DNA of 64,000 nt. Origin: an uncultured Oscillibacter sp. Lineage in GTDB: Bacteria; Bacillota; Clostridia; Oscillospirales; Oscillospiraceae. The notes under the pieces were generated by a model. The model saw only the letters and a list, made by a program, of their open reading frames with translations. It searched no databases and was not told where the DNA came from. Positions within the stretch are counted from its first letter, which is position 1. Each line of letters begins with the position of its first letter. The stretch is taken from contig CAJTSM010000016.1 of the NCBI GenBank assembly GCA_910578935.1, positions 1 to 64,000 of the forward strand, read 5' to 3'. This document shows, piece by piece, positions 1 through 7,210 of the stretch. The position numbers and the translations under genes were made by a program.

Positions 1-2
1 TA

Positions 3-350
3 TTCGCCACTAACGCTCTGGAGCATGGGATGGATGTGAAGACCCTGTCCACCATCATCGGGCACGTCTCCAGTGCCACCACGCTGAATGTCTACGCACA
101 CGTCACTGATGATATGCAGAGGCAAGCCGCCGCTAAAATCGACCGAGGCATTGGTAAAGTAGAGATTCCCATAGAAAATCCCCAGGCAGTAGCCAGCCGT
201 ACCAAAAAGGCAGAAATTGTCACGAGAATGGCAGGTCTGAAACAGTTAATGGAGATTTTCAGGGGCATAAATCAGCCCTTATCCTCAGAGCAGCGTGTGC
301 GCTGGTACAAACAAAGAAAAGTTCCAAACCAGCAAATCCAAATTTTTTGA
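3..350 (+). CDS. Tyrosine recombinase, C-terminal part (cut by window edge)
   Basis: The frame is already open at the first bases and reads through the C-terminal catalytic patch of a phage-type integrase: the tail of an HTFA box, then GHVS, then NVYAHVT, which carries the nucleophilic tyrosine. The N-terminal arm-binding and core-binding domains lie outside the window. An internal ATG at 30 is not the true start. The tail after the tyrosine is unusually long (about 75 residues). The gene sits just upstream of a second, complete integrase with a closely similar C-terminus (DVKTLS..GH.S..T.. YAHVT), so the two are paralogues in tandem. Family membership is clear; whether the protein is intact cannot be seen. 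Confidence 0.8.
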   Translation, partial: FATNALEHGMDVKTLSTIIGHVSSATTLNVYAHVTDDMQRQAAAKIDRGIGKVEIPIENPQAVASRTKKAEIVTRMAGLKQLMEIFRGINQPLSSEQRVRWYKQRKVPNQQIQIF

Positions 351-426
351 TAACACCACATGCAACCACTGGATATTTTTGTGAACTGCTGGTATGGTGT
401 GTTGCTGACAAAGGAGGCGATGTGCC

Positions 427-1566
427 ATGGCGAAAAGACGTGCCAATGGAGAAGGTAGTATTCGCAAGCGAAAGGATGGCCGCTGGGAGGGACGCTACAC
501 AGCGGGCCGTGATCCGGTGACCGGGAAGGTGATCTACAAAAATGTCCTCGGCAAGACCCAGGCGGAGGTCAAGGCAAAACTCAAGGCTGCTATCGAAAAA
601 AGTAATTCGCCGGTTGCAGTTACCGAACGCTATACCGTAGGCCAATGGCTGGATGCCTGGATGGAAAACTACGCCAAGCTCCAGGTCCGTCCCTCGTCCC
701 ACAAGACCTACCAGGGGTTTATTGAGAACCACATCAAGCCCACCCTCGGGGACATCCTGCTGGAAAAGCTGACGGCGATGGACCTCCAGCGGTTGTACAA
801 GCATCTGCTGGAAAGCGGCAGGGTGGAGTGTACAGAATCCAGAAGTAAGCCCAAGGGCCTCAGCGTCAAGACGGTTCGCAATATCAACCAGATGATTTCC
901 ACTACCCTGAACTGTGCGGTGGAGCAACGACTGATTCCCAGTAATCCTACGAAAGGCTGTGTTCTCCCGAAGCTGGAGCGGAAGGAGATGAAAATCCTGC
1001 CGCCGGAGAGTCTGGGCACCTTCTTCGAGGAAGCGCGGCGCAGCGGCGTGTTTGAGCTCTACTACATCGACCTCACGACGGGTCTCCGGCGGGGAGAACT
1101 GCTGGGGCTGAAATGGAGTGACATTGATCTGGACAAGGGCATCCTCCACGTCCGGCGACAGGTCCTCCGACAGAATGGGAAGATCGTAGAAGCCCCTCTG
1201 AAAACGAAAAACTCTTACCGCAATATTGCGATAGGAGCGGACACCGTCAAAGTCCTCAAAGGCATGGAGCAGAAGGACGAGTATGTGTTCCCTTCTCCGT
1301 TTGGAGGCCCCATGTCCCCGGACAGTGTCCTGCACATGCTCCAGAGGGTGCTGAAACGGGCAGGGCTGGAACGAATACGCTTCCACGACCTCCGTCACAC
1401 ATTTTCGGTGCTGGCCCTGCAAAACGGAGTAGACGTGAAAACTCTCTCCGCCATGCTGGGTCACTACAGCGCCGGGTTCACGCTAGACACATATGCCCAC
1501 GTCACGACCTCCATGCAGAAGCAGGCGGCGAACGCTGTGGGCAGTTTCCTCTCCAGTACTCTCTGA
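427..1566 (+). CDS. Tyrosine recombinase / integrase (Tn916/phage type)
   Basis: This 379-residue site-specific recombinase has the usual length for Int of integrative elements. A basic AP2-like arm-binding domain lies at residues 1-60 (GEGSIRKRKDGRWEGRY), a SAM-like core-binding domain at about 65-175, and the catalytic domain beyond about 190. The catalytic set is visible: Arg in TGLRRGELLGL, HDLRHTF, GHYS, and Tyr in DTYAHVT. The start is the ATG at 427, preceded by AAAGGAGG at about 411-418. The gene ends some 125 bases before the 3' end of tRNA-Arg on the opposite strand, the classic arrangement for an element integrated into a tRNA 3' end. The element would then extend to the left, out of the window. 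Excision activity is inferred, not shown. Confidence 0.93.
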   Translation: MAKRRANGEGSIRKRKDGRWEGRYTAGRDPVTGKVIYKNVLGKTQAEVKAKLKAAIEKSNSPVAVTERYTVGQWLDAWMENYAKLQVRPSSHKTYQGFIENHIKPTLGDILLEKLTAMDLQRLYKHLLESGRVECTESRSKPKGLSVKTVRNINQMISTTLNCAVEQRLIPSNPTKGCVLPKLERKEMKILPPESLGTFFEEARRSGVFELYYIDLTTGLRRGELLGLKWSDIDLDKGILHVRRQVLRQNGKIVEAPLKTKNSYRNIAIGADTVKVLKGMEQKDEYVFPSPFGGPMSPDSVLHMLQRVLKRAGLERIRFHDLRHTFSVLALQNGVDVKTLSAMLGHYSAGFTLDTYAHVTTSMQKQAANAVGSFLSSTL

Positions 1567-1658
1567 CGATTTCCGCTCCGAGTTCCCGTATGGGTCACGG
1601 CTTGGGTCAAACCGGAGCCGCAAAATCGAGCCGCCAGAAAAAGTGCAGAGAAATAAAC

Positions 1659-1693
1659 AAAACCGCTGAAATTCAAAGAATTTCAGCGGTTTT
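1659..1693. terminator. Bidirectional intrinsic terminator between integrase and tRNA-Arg
   Basis: A perfect 16-bp inverted repeat with a 3-base AAA loop (arms 1659-1674 and 1678-1693) begins with AAAA and ends with TTTT. It terminates both the integrase (+) and tRNA-Arg (-), whose encoded CCA end abuts the right arm. Confidence 0.85.
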
Positions 1694-1769
1694 GGTACGC
1701 CCTGAGGGATTCGAACCCCCGGCCTTCTGGTCCGTAGCCAGACGCTCTATCCAGCTGAGCTAAGGGCGC
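1693..1769 (-). tRNA. tRNA-Arg(ACG)
   Basis: Read on the minus strand this is a full cloverleaf: 7-bp acceptor stem beginning GCGCCCT, D arm TAGCTCAGCTGGATAG, a 5-bp anticodon stem closing the loop CTACGGA (anticodon ACG), T arm with GGTTCGAATCC, discriminator A and an encoded CCA. The 3' end lies next to the integrase terminator, so the 3' half of this tRNA is the likely attB/attL of the element to its left. Confidence 0.95.
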
Positions 1770-1905
1770 ACATCTTGCTTTCTTCAGACAGCTTCATTAT
1801 AATAGCACATTGCCTTTGGAAATGCAAGCTTTTTTTCTGATTTCCCATCATATTTTTTTCGGTGCGGGCGCCCAGAATATTGAAGAGTCTTCCAAGAAGC
1901 CTTGC

Positions 1906-2385
1906 TTAAAAGAGATTTTTAAAGCGCTTGCGATAGACAGCTTCCTTACTCTCCAGATCAAAGGGGCAGCAGGCGTTGGTCATGAGGCGTTGCTGGTTGG
2001 CCTCCACGCTCTGGGGGAACTTCTTGAAGTCCTCCTCAGTGAAGCCGCGGAGGCAGGATGCGCTGGAGCGACGCGTTCATCTCAGGGATGGCGTTCTTGG
2101 CCTCACGGCCCTAAGACTCAGGCCGACAGCTCCTTGAAGCGCATGATCTTCCCCGTCGGGACGTTTCTCGTCGATGAACTTGAAACCCTTAAGAATCATG
2201 TCCATCGCCTTCTCGCTGAACAGCTCGGAGGTCATGGCCTTCCGGTGAGGCTCAGGAAGGACTCCGTGGCGTGGACCGGGGTGTCGATGGCGGAGCAGGC
2301 GAAGGGCCTATAGGGCAGGGTTTTGATGAGGCCGGGAATTAGGCACACCTTGCTGGGGATGATGCCGCCGGACACCAAGGAAAAA
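1906..2385 (-). pseudogene. Iron-containing alcohol dehydrogenase remnant
   Basis: Minus-strand translation in shifting frames gives recognisable pieces of the Fe-ADH fold. These are an IPSKVCLIPGLIKTLPYRPFA-like stretch followed by SAIDT.VHATES (the region around the metal-binding His), SELFSEKAMDMILKGFKFI, and the C-terminal piece EANQQRLMTNACCPF...YRKRF ending at a stop at 1906. The NAD-binding N-terminal half and the segment with the other metal His residues are missing, and at least two frame changes are needed. The closest relative in this window is the other remnant at 31992-32690, which shares the same subfamily signature (SVLIPELL.GLPYRFFATSSIDALVHAVES). It is non-functional as it stands. 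Confidence 0.75.
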
Positions 2386-2985
2386 ATGGATCATCGGCCC
2401 GATCACGATAGTGAACATGGTGTTTATTGAGTTTAGTACAGCGCTGAAGGAGGAAATGACCGCGCCGAACATGACTGCGGCAAGGAAACTCATCAGAGGG
2501 GCGGGGACTGCTTAGGAGGTCCGTTGGGGGGCGTCATCCATCGTAGCGACTTGATTGCCCTGGAGCTCGAACAGCGTATAAGCAATCACGCTGGGAAGGG
2601 CTAGATAGAGGAAGCCGGGGATTTTCATGCAGGCGCGGAACGGGCCGCCTTCAGGTTCTGGGCAGCAAGCAGGCGCTGGATAAAAGACGAGTGGGTAGAC
2701 CGGGATTGAGTGTTGAGGAAGAAAAGGCCCAGGAAGATGGTAGGCTAGGGGACTTCGGGCGCCGGGACGCCGGCAGGGCAGATGGAGTTCGGCTTTTCCG
2801 GGCAGACTTCGATCAGGTGCTTCATGCCGTCCGGCATAGCCAAGCCTTCGGAGCCGGCGGCCTTACTCGGAATATGCAGAGCCAAGAAAGGAATCAAGAA
2901 ACGCTCACGATCAGCAACACGCCGTTTGTCTTAATATAAGAGATTACGGCGGCCGCAACGGCGAAGCCGATAAAGGAACGGATTG
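2386..2985 (-). pseudogene. Sodium:solute symporter (SSS family) remnant
   Basis: Fragments on the minus strand match the SSS/SglT-like core. One is LFFLNTQSR.THSSFIQRLLAAQNLK (the QSIVQR.LAAKNL helix motif), followed by a CMKIPGFLYLALPSVIAYTLF membrane helix. Another, after an in-frame stop, is SFLAAVMFGAVISSFSAVLN and SINTMFTI (the FGA..SS..S.LNS..T.FT helix). Stops and frameshifts interrupt it repeatedly and both ends are missing. It runs directly into the Fe-ADH remnant downstream on the same strand, suggesting a former transporter-dehydrogenase operon beside tRNA-Arg. The ORF on the plus strand over this stretch is a chance shadow. Confidence 0.7.
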
Positions 2986-3076
2986 TTTAAAGCTTGATTT
3001 CGATCGATTCACTTGGTCCTTATCCTGCCGGGCAGCTTTACGGTCATTTGCGCAGCGCGAATGGCCGCAAAACACC

Positions 3077-3112
3077 CCGGCCTGTCCGCAGGCTGCTGGG
3101 ACAGGCCGGGAT
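3077..3112 (-). terminator. Hairpin after iolG-like gene
   Basis: A strong GC-rich inverted repeat (CCCGGCCTGTCC / GGGACAGGCCGGG with a ~10-base loop) lies about 55 bases beyond the stop of the minus-strand dehydrogenase. On the minus strand it is followed by a short T run (TGTTTTGC). It is probably the operon terminator. Confidence 0.5.
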
Positions 3113-3165
3113 GTCCGCTCTTCGCTGTCAGGGGGACACAGGGGGGAAGGGAGTCAGATGCCGGG

Positions 3166-4182
3166 TTACTGAATTTCCGAAATCTTGACGGGCCGTCCCT
3201 CTTTGAGGGATTTCGTAGCGGCGGCGGCAATGAGGATGGGGGCCAGGCCGTCTTCCCCGGTGACTTGGGTTTCTGTGCCGTTGATGATGGCCTCGGCAAA
3301 AGCCCTCTGCTCCGCGGCAAAGGCCATGGTATAGCGGTCCCACATGATCTTGTAGCAGGGGCTGGAGGACGTTCCGTCCGCTCCATAGTAGGTGGCGTTA
3401 TTGGGGGTATCGTTTTCGTCCATGACCGCCCCCTGGGACCCGAAGACCTCCACCCGCTGGTCATAGCCGTAGATGGCCTTCCGGCTGTTGTCAATGACTC
3501 CCATAGCCCCGCTGGCAAATTTCAGGGATACCACGGCGGTGTCTACGTCTCCGGCCTCGCCAATGGCCGGGTCCACCAGCACACCGCCGTAGGCAAAGAC
3601 CTCGGTGACCTCGGAACCCGCCAGGAACCGGGCCATGTCAAAGTCGTGGACCATCATATCGTAGAAGATGCCGCCGGAAACCTTCACATAGTCGATGGTG
3701 GGGGGCTCGGGGTCCCGGGAGCTGATCTTGACTAGATTGACCTTACCCACCTTGCCAGCCCGGACGGCTTCATAGACGGCCCGGTGGTTGTGGTCGAAAC
3801 GGCGGTTAAAGCCCACCTGGAGCCTCACGCCGGCTTTCTTCGCCGCGGCAATGACTTCCTTCACCCGCTCGATCCGGTAGTCCACCGGCTTCTCCACGAA
3901 CACGTCTTTCCCAGCCTCAGCCGCCTTGATGGAGTACTCTGCGTGAAGGTCTGTGGGAGAGCAGACGACAACCGCTTTGATTTCGGGGTCGTTCAGGATG
4001 ACGTTTGCGTCCTTGACGATGTTAGGGATGCGCAGGCGCTGGAGGAACTCCACGGTTTCCACGCTCATGTAGGGGTCGGCAACGGTCTTGATCTCCATCT
4101 CGGGGACGAATTTGGCGATGTTTTCCGCGTGGACCCGGCCGATCCGTCCAGCTCCGATGATGCCGGTTTTAATGGTTTTCAC
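3166..4182 (-). CDS. iolG: Inositol 2-dehydrogenase-like, Gfo/Idh/MocA family
   Basis: This 338-residue NAD(P)-dependent sugar or polyol dehydrogenase has the length expected of IolG. The Rossmann motif GIIGAGRIGRVHAENI is at residues 8-23. The family EKP motif is in VFVEKPVDYR (about residue 97). The catalytic region GGIFYDMMVHDFDMARFL (about 165-183) provides the Asp/His pair. Myo-inositol dehydrogenase is the closest guess because of the GRIGRVHAENI start and the LQVGFNRRFD box, but other polyols are possible. It lies 33 bases downstream of a TIM-barrel isomerase gene with which it forms a two-gene operon. A LacI-type regulator is divergent, which fits control by a sugar-derived inducer. 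No other iol genes are in the window. Confidence 0.8.
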   Translation of the reverse strand: MKTIKTGIIGAGRIGRVHAENIAKFVPEMEIKTVADPYMSVETVEFLQRLRIPNIVKDANVILNDPEIKAVVVCSPTDLHAEYSIKAAEAGKDVFVEKPVDYRIERVKEVIAAAKKAGVRLQVGFNRRFDHNHRAVYEAVRAGKVGKVNLVKISSRDPEPPTIDYVKVSGGIFYDMMVHDFDMARFLAGSEVTEVFAYGGVLVDPAIGEAGDVDTAVVSLKFASGAMGVIDNSRKAIYGYDQRVEVFGSQGAVMDENDTPNNATYYGADGTSSSPCYKIMWDRYTMAFAAEQRAFAEAIINGTETQVTGEDGLAPILIAAAATKSLKEGRPVKISEIQ

Positions 4183-4215
4183 ATGCGTCTCTCCTTATTA
4201 AATAAAATAATGAAT

Positions 4216-5001
4216 TTAAAGTTTCATGATTGCCTTTACCGCCTCGGCGGTGGAGGTCCGCGGCACCAGTTCAAACCCGATCAGGCCCGTGTATCCGGTT
4301 TCCTCCAGGCAGGAAAGCACATGGGCGTAGTTGATCTCTCCGGTGCCGGGCTCGTGGCGGCCGGGAGCGTCCGCCACATGGATATGGCCAAACTGATCCC
4401 CATAGGCCCGGATGTTGTCGCAGAGGCTTCCCTCGTTGAGCTGCATGTGGTACGCATCATAGAGCACTCTGAGCTTAGGGGACCGGATCAGCCGGGTCAT
4501 CTCCGCCGCCATCCGGGTGGTCTGGAGGAAATTGCCCACGTGGTCCGTGGTGATGTTCAGCGGCTCCAGGTTCATAGAGATTCCGCTCTCCTCCGCAATT
4601 TTGGCGCACTCTTTCAGGGTGTCAAACATGGCGCAGAGCTTTACCGTGCCGCTGAGTCCGTCATAGTGGTCGATGACCACGCCGCCCACCCCCAGGCCGT
4701 TGGAGTGGATGGTGACGGACCGGGCTCCCACCTTCTTTGCCGCCTCCACGGAGCGGCGGAGAAAGGCAAGGTAGTCGTCCTTCTGCTCCGGGTCGATAAG
4801 GGACAGCTCCGCGTCCCCGTTGAAGCCGGCGATGCCGATTCCGGCCTTTTCCGCCGCCGTCTTCACGGCGTCCAAGTCCTTGTCCGTCCAGCTCCAGAAC
4901 TCGACAAAGTCGAAGCCGTCGTCCTTCGCCGCCCGGAACCGCTCCAGGAAAGGGAGCTCGCTGTACATGGGTTCAATACAGGCTGATTTTTGAAAAACCA
5001 T
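4216..5001 (-). CDS. Hydroxypyruvate isomerase-like TIM-barrel sugar isomerase
   Basis: This 261-residue xylose-isomerase-like TIM barrel belongs to the Hyi/OtnI/IolI superfamily. The key signature is HIHVADAPGRHEPGTGEINY near residue 205-224, which is nearly diagnostic of the hydroxypyruvate isomerase branch. Metal ligands are likely the Glu in NLEPLN (~145), the Asp in LYDAYHMQ (~180), the His in HIHVAD and the Glu in GFELVP. It is the first gene of the operon with the IolG-like dehydrogenase; a GGAGG box lies just upstream of the ATG at 5001. In context it probably interconverts a keto-sugar produced or consumed by the dehydrogenase. The substrate is not determinable from sequence. Confidence 0.8.
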   Translation of the reverse strand: MVFQKSACIEPMYSELPFLERFRAAKDDGFDFVEFWSWTDKDLDAVKTAAEKAGIGIAGFNGDAELSLIDPEQKDDYLAFLRRSVEAAKKVGARSVTIHSNGLGVGGVVIDHYDGLSGTVKLCAMFDTLKECAKIAEESGISMNLEPLNITTDHVGNFLQTTRMAAEMTRLIRSPKLRVLYDAYHMQLNEGSLCDNIRAYGDQFGHIHVADAPGRHEPGTGEINYAHVLSCLEETGYTGLIGFELVPRTSTAEAVKAIMKL

Positions 5002-5057
5002 GTTTCATCCTCCTTGTGCTTTTTGAATTGTGCTATACACATATTGATATTAAGCAC

Positions 5058-5085
5058 ATAATAGCACTTCAGGCGCTTTTGTCAA
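5058..5085 (-). promoter_or_regulatory. Promoter for the isomerase-dehydrogenase operon
   Basis: Read on the minus strand, TTGACA (5080-5085) and TATTAT (5058-5063) are separated by 16 bases. TGTGCT/AGCACA half-sites at 5029-5034 and 5053-5058 overlap the -10 and the early transcript, as expected of a LacI-type operator. Confidence 0.65.
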
Positions 5086-5120
5086 TAAGAACTGGCAAAA
5101 CATGTTGAAAATTAGCGGAC

Positions 5121-5196
5121 TGCACAAAAAAGGACGCGTTTTTTTACGGATTGACAAAGAATGTATTTCCGTATATGATAAAAACAGCGTTGTGCA
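5121..5196 (+). promoter_or_regulatory. LacI-gene promoter bracketed by TTGTGC half-sites
   Basis: A near-perfect sigma-A promoter, TTGACA at 5151-5156 and TATGAT at 5174-5179 with a 17-base spacer, precedes the LacI gene. Inverted half-sites TGCACAA (5121-5127) and TTGTGCA (5190-5196) flank it. The same TTGTGC core recurs at 5014 and 5028 in front of the divergent operon, so these are the likely binding sites of the adjacent regulator. This is inferred from repetition and position. Confidence 0.6.
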
Positions 5197-5220
5197 AACA
5201 CACAATTGGAGGCGATGACA

Positions 5221-6264
5221 ATGGGAAGCAGGCCGACGATCCAGATGGTGGCGGAGTTGGCGGGGGTTTCCCGCGGAACGGTGGACCGGGTCCTGAATGA
5301 CCGTCCCCATGTAAACGGGGAGGTCCGGCGGCGGGTTTTGGAAGCCATGCGGGAACTGGGCTACATCTCTCCACGGGAGGTCTACCGGCGGCAGGCGGAC
5401 GCCGCGCTCCGTCCGCTGACCGTAGGCGTTTTGCTGCCCAATTGGGAGGGTCAGTTTTGGACTGAGGTGACGGAGGGCGTCCGCCGGGCGTGTGAAGAGC
5501 TGGAGGAATCGAAAGTACGGGTGTTGGTCCGCCGCTGTGAGACGGACCTTCCCCAGGAGGCTGTGGAGTTGCTGGAGGCCATGAAGGCGGAGGGAGCGGA
5601 GGGCTTTGCGGTCTGCGCGGTCAACGACCCGACCATTCAGGGCTGGATCGCAGCCAGCGCGGGGGAGGGAATCCCCTGTGTCACCTTTAACTCGGATCTG
5701 CCGGAGAGCGGGCGGCTGTGTTTTGTGGGTCAGGATATCCGCCAGGCGGGCCGGGTAGCCGCCGGACTGCTGTTCAAGTGTGTTTCCGGACAAGGACCCA
5801 TCCTGGCCACTGCCGGAAACCTGAAGTTCGACGGCCACCGCCAGCGGCTGGACGGTTTTCGGGAGCGGCTGGCGGAGCTGGGTCTGCCGCCGGAACAAAT
5901 CATTGTCCGGGAAACCTACAACGACTATGAGACAACCTTCCGGGTTGTTGCGGAATCGCTGGAGGAATGGCCGGATCTGCGGGGGGTTTACATGGCGAAC
6001 CTCAGTGTTTCCGGCTGCTGTGCCGCGATCCAGCGGGCCGGAAAAACCGGAAAGGTTCATGTGGTCTGCCATGATATAAATGAGAGCATCCGGAAACTCA
6101 TACATTCCGGTGCGGTAGACTTTACGATTCCCCAGGACTTGACGCGCCAAGGTTATGCTCCCCTGCTGCTGCTGAGGGATTATCTGCGGAAAAAAAGGCC
6201 CCTGGAATCCGGGCAATTCCAAGGGCAGATCCACATTCTCTGTATGGAAAACCTTGAGAGCTGA
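5221..6264 (+). CDS. LacI-family transcriptional regulator
   Basis: This is a 347-residue LacI/PurR-type regulator. The N-terminal helix-turn-helix IQMVAELAGVSRGTVDRVLN and hinge helix are at residues 4-60. They are followed by a periplasmic-binding-protein-like effector domain (GVLLPNWEGQFWTEVTEGV onward) of the sugar-binding type to the end. The ATG at 5221 is preferred to an upstream TTG at 5206 because GGAGG at 5208-5212 would be inside the longer version and is correctly spaced for 5221. It is divergent from the IolG-like/isomerase operon and shares the intergenic region with it, so it most likely represses that operon and itself until a polyol or sugar effector binds. Confidence 0.9.
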   Translation: MGSRPTIQMVAELAGVSRGTVDRVLNDRPHVNGEVRRRVLEAMRELGYISPREVYRRQADAALRPLTVGVLLPNWEGQFWTEVTEGVRRACEELEESKVRVLVRRCETDLPQEAVELLEAMKAEGAEGFAVCAVNDPTIQGWIAASAGEGIPCVTFNSDLPESGRLCFVGQDIRQAGRVAAGLLFKCVSGQGPILATAGNLKFDGHRQRLDGFRERLAELGLPPEQIIVRETYNDYETTFRVVAESLEEWPDLRGVYMANLSVSGCCAAIQRAGKTGKVHVVCHDINESIRKLIHSGAVDFTIPQDLTRQGYAPLLLLRDYLRKKRPLESGQFQGQIHILCMENLES

Positions 6265-6452
6265 TGGGGGATGGCAGTCGTTTTGTGCAGATAATGGTGC
6301 CTTTATTTACTATAATCAACAAGAGAAAAAAGCGGTTTATTTTCTTGTAACCCATTAAAATTCCTGGTGGACCTTTTTCGGAGATGTGGTATCCGAACAG
6401 GCTCAGTACGGAGTGAAAAGGCGGGGTGCTGCATATTTGGATGGTTTCAGGG

Positions 6453-6588
6453 GGGAGTGTCCAATGGGGAGTAGGGGCCGCCCCCTTGGGAGGCCCGATG
6501 CGCGGCCCAATCCTTGTACCGGCAGGCCGCCGGGGGCAGTGGCCCTTGCACGATGGCTCTGCTATAAAATGCGCAACTGGACACTCCC
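6453..6588. repeat. GC-rich element with 11-bp terminal inverted repeats (MITE-like or structured RNA)
   Basis: The stretch between the LacI gene and the GIY-YIG-like gene (6265-6653) holds no convincing gene. Within it GGGAGTGTCCA (6453-6463) is matched exactly inverted by TGGACACTCCC (6578-6588). The 114 bases between are very GC-rich and contain further complementary runs (GGGGCCGCCCCC, GCGCGGCCC, GGCCGCCGGGGG, GTGGCCC). Flanking DNA is much more AT-rich. This looks like a miniature inverted-repeat element or a stably folded RNA. No target-site duplication is evident by eye, and identity is unproven. Confidence 0.45.
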
Positions 6589-6653
6589 TTTCAGGGGCTT
6601 GTCCTATACATGCTGTAAGCAATGTACGATAATAAAAAGGGGGGACAGTCTCA

Positions 6654-7085
6654 TTGAGAATAGAGTTTTTTTCAGAAAACGGCTATATGAAGCCTGACGC
6701 GATACATGCGGGAGTTTATCAATTTAAAATTGGCTTACTTAGAAAAAAAGACAAATATAGATCGCTGTATGTCGGTGAGTCTTATTCGATGGCATTGAGA
6801 TGCAGCAATCACTTATATGAAGTTTTCCATACGGACCCATCGTATTTTGGATTGACACGGGAGAATTTGGAAGACGGCCGGTTGCGGATGATGGTAGAAA
6901 TTTACGAAAAGGTTCTAATGCCCGAGGGAACTACAAATAGTGAACGGGATATATTGCTTCGAGAGAGAGAAAAGGCCGCAATTGAGAAATTACGGCCGTT
7001 GGCGCAAGTGCAAGGGAGCGATCAATTGAATAAAGATCGGGTAGAAATTGTTCAAAAGGCAATTGCAGAATTGCTGCATGATTAG
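6654..7085 (+). CDS. GIY-YIG-like domain protein (hypothetical)
   Basis: This 143-residue protein has an N-terminal segment that reads GVYQFKIG....KYRSLYVGES. That matches the GIY...YIG core of GIY-YIG nuclease-like folds (GVY for GIY, YVG for YIG, then ES). The usual downstream catalytic Arg/Glu are not identifiable with certainty, so activity is doubtful. The C-terminal half is charged and helical. The start is TTG at 6654 with AAAGGGGGGAC about 8 bases upstream; an internal ATG at 6687 is an alternative. Codon use is clearly more AT-rich than in neighbouring genes, and the inverted-repeat element sits just upstream, so recent acquisition is likely. Confidence 0.6.
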   Translation: MRIEFFSENGYMKPDAIHAGVYQFKIGLLRKKDKYRSLYVGESYSMALRCSNHLYEVFHTDPSYFGLTRENLEDGRLRMMVEIYEKVLMPEGTTNSERDILLREREKAAIEKLRPLAQVQGSDQLNKDRVEIVQKAIAELLHD

Positions 7086-7131
7086 AAATTTAGCATTGAT
7101 CGGATGCAATTATACTGTGCGGCTGCTGTTC

Positions 7132-7195
7132 TTGACAATCCGGCGGCGCAGTGCTATACTCATATAGTTCTAAAAAGAACAGTTCTAAAAAGAAT
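7132..7195 (+). promoter_or_regulatory. MarR/MATE promoter with two tandem palindromic operators
   Basis: TTGACA (7132-7137) and TATACT (7155-7160) are 17 bases apart. Immediately downstream are two tandem copies of the palindrome GTTCTAAAAAGAAC (7167-7180 exact, 7182-7195 with one end mismatch), placed 15 bases apart and ending against the ribosome binding site. Position over the transcription start indicates repression, most simply by the MarR protein encoded next. Confidence 0.8.
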
Positions 7196-7210
7196 AAAGG
7201 AGGCCGGGAC

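Noticed and set aside
259..1464. A 401-residue minus-strand frame across the integrase
   Set aside because: Antisense to a clear tyrosine recombinase with all catalytic residues.
1810..2313. A 167-residue plus-strand frame after tRNA-Arg
   Set aside because: The minus strand of the same bases gives clear Fe-ADH fragments, so the plus-strand frame is accidental.
3784..4986. A 400-residue plus-strand frame
   Set aside because: Antisense to the IolG-like and isomerase genes.
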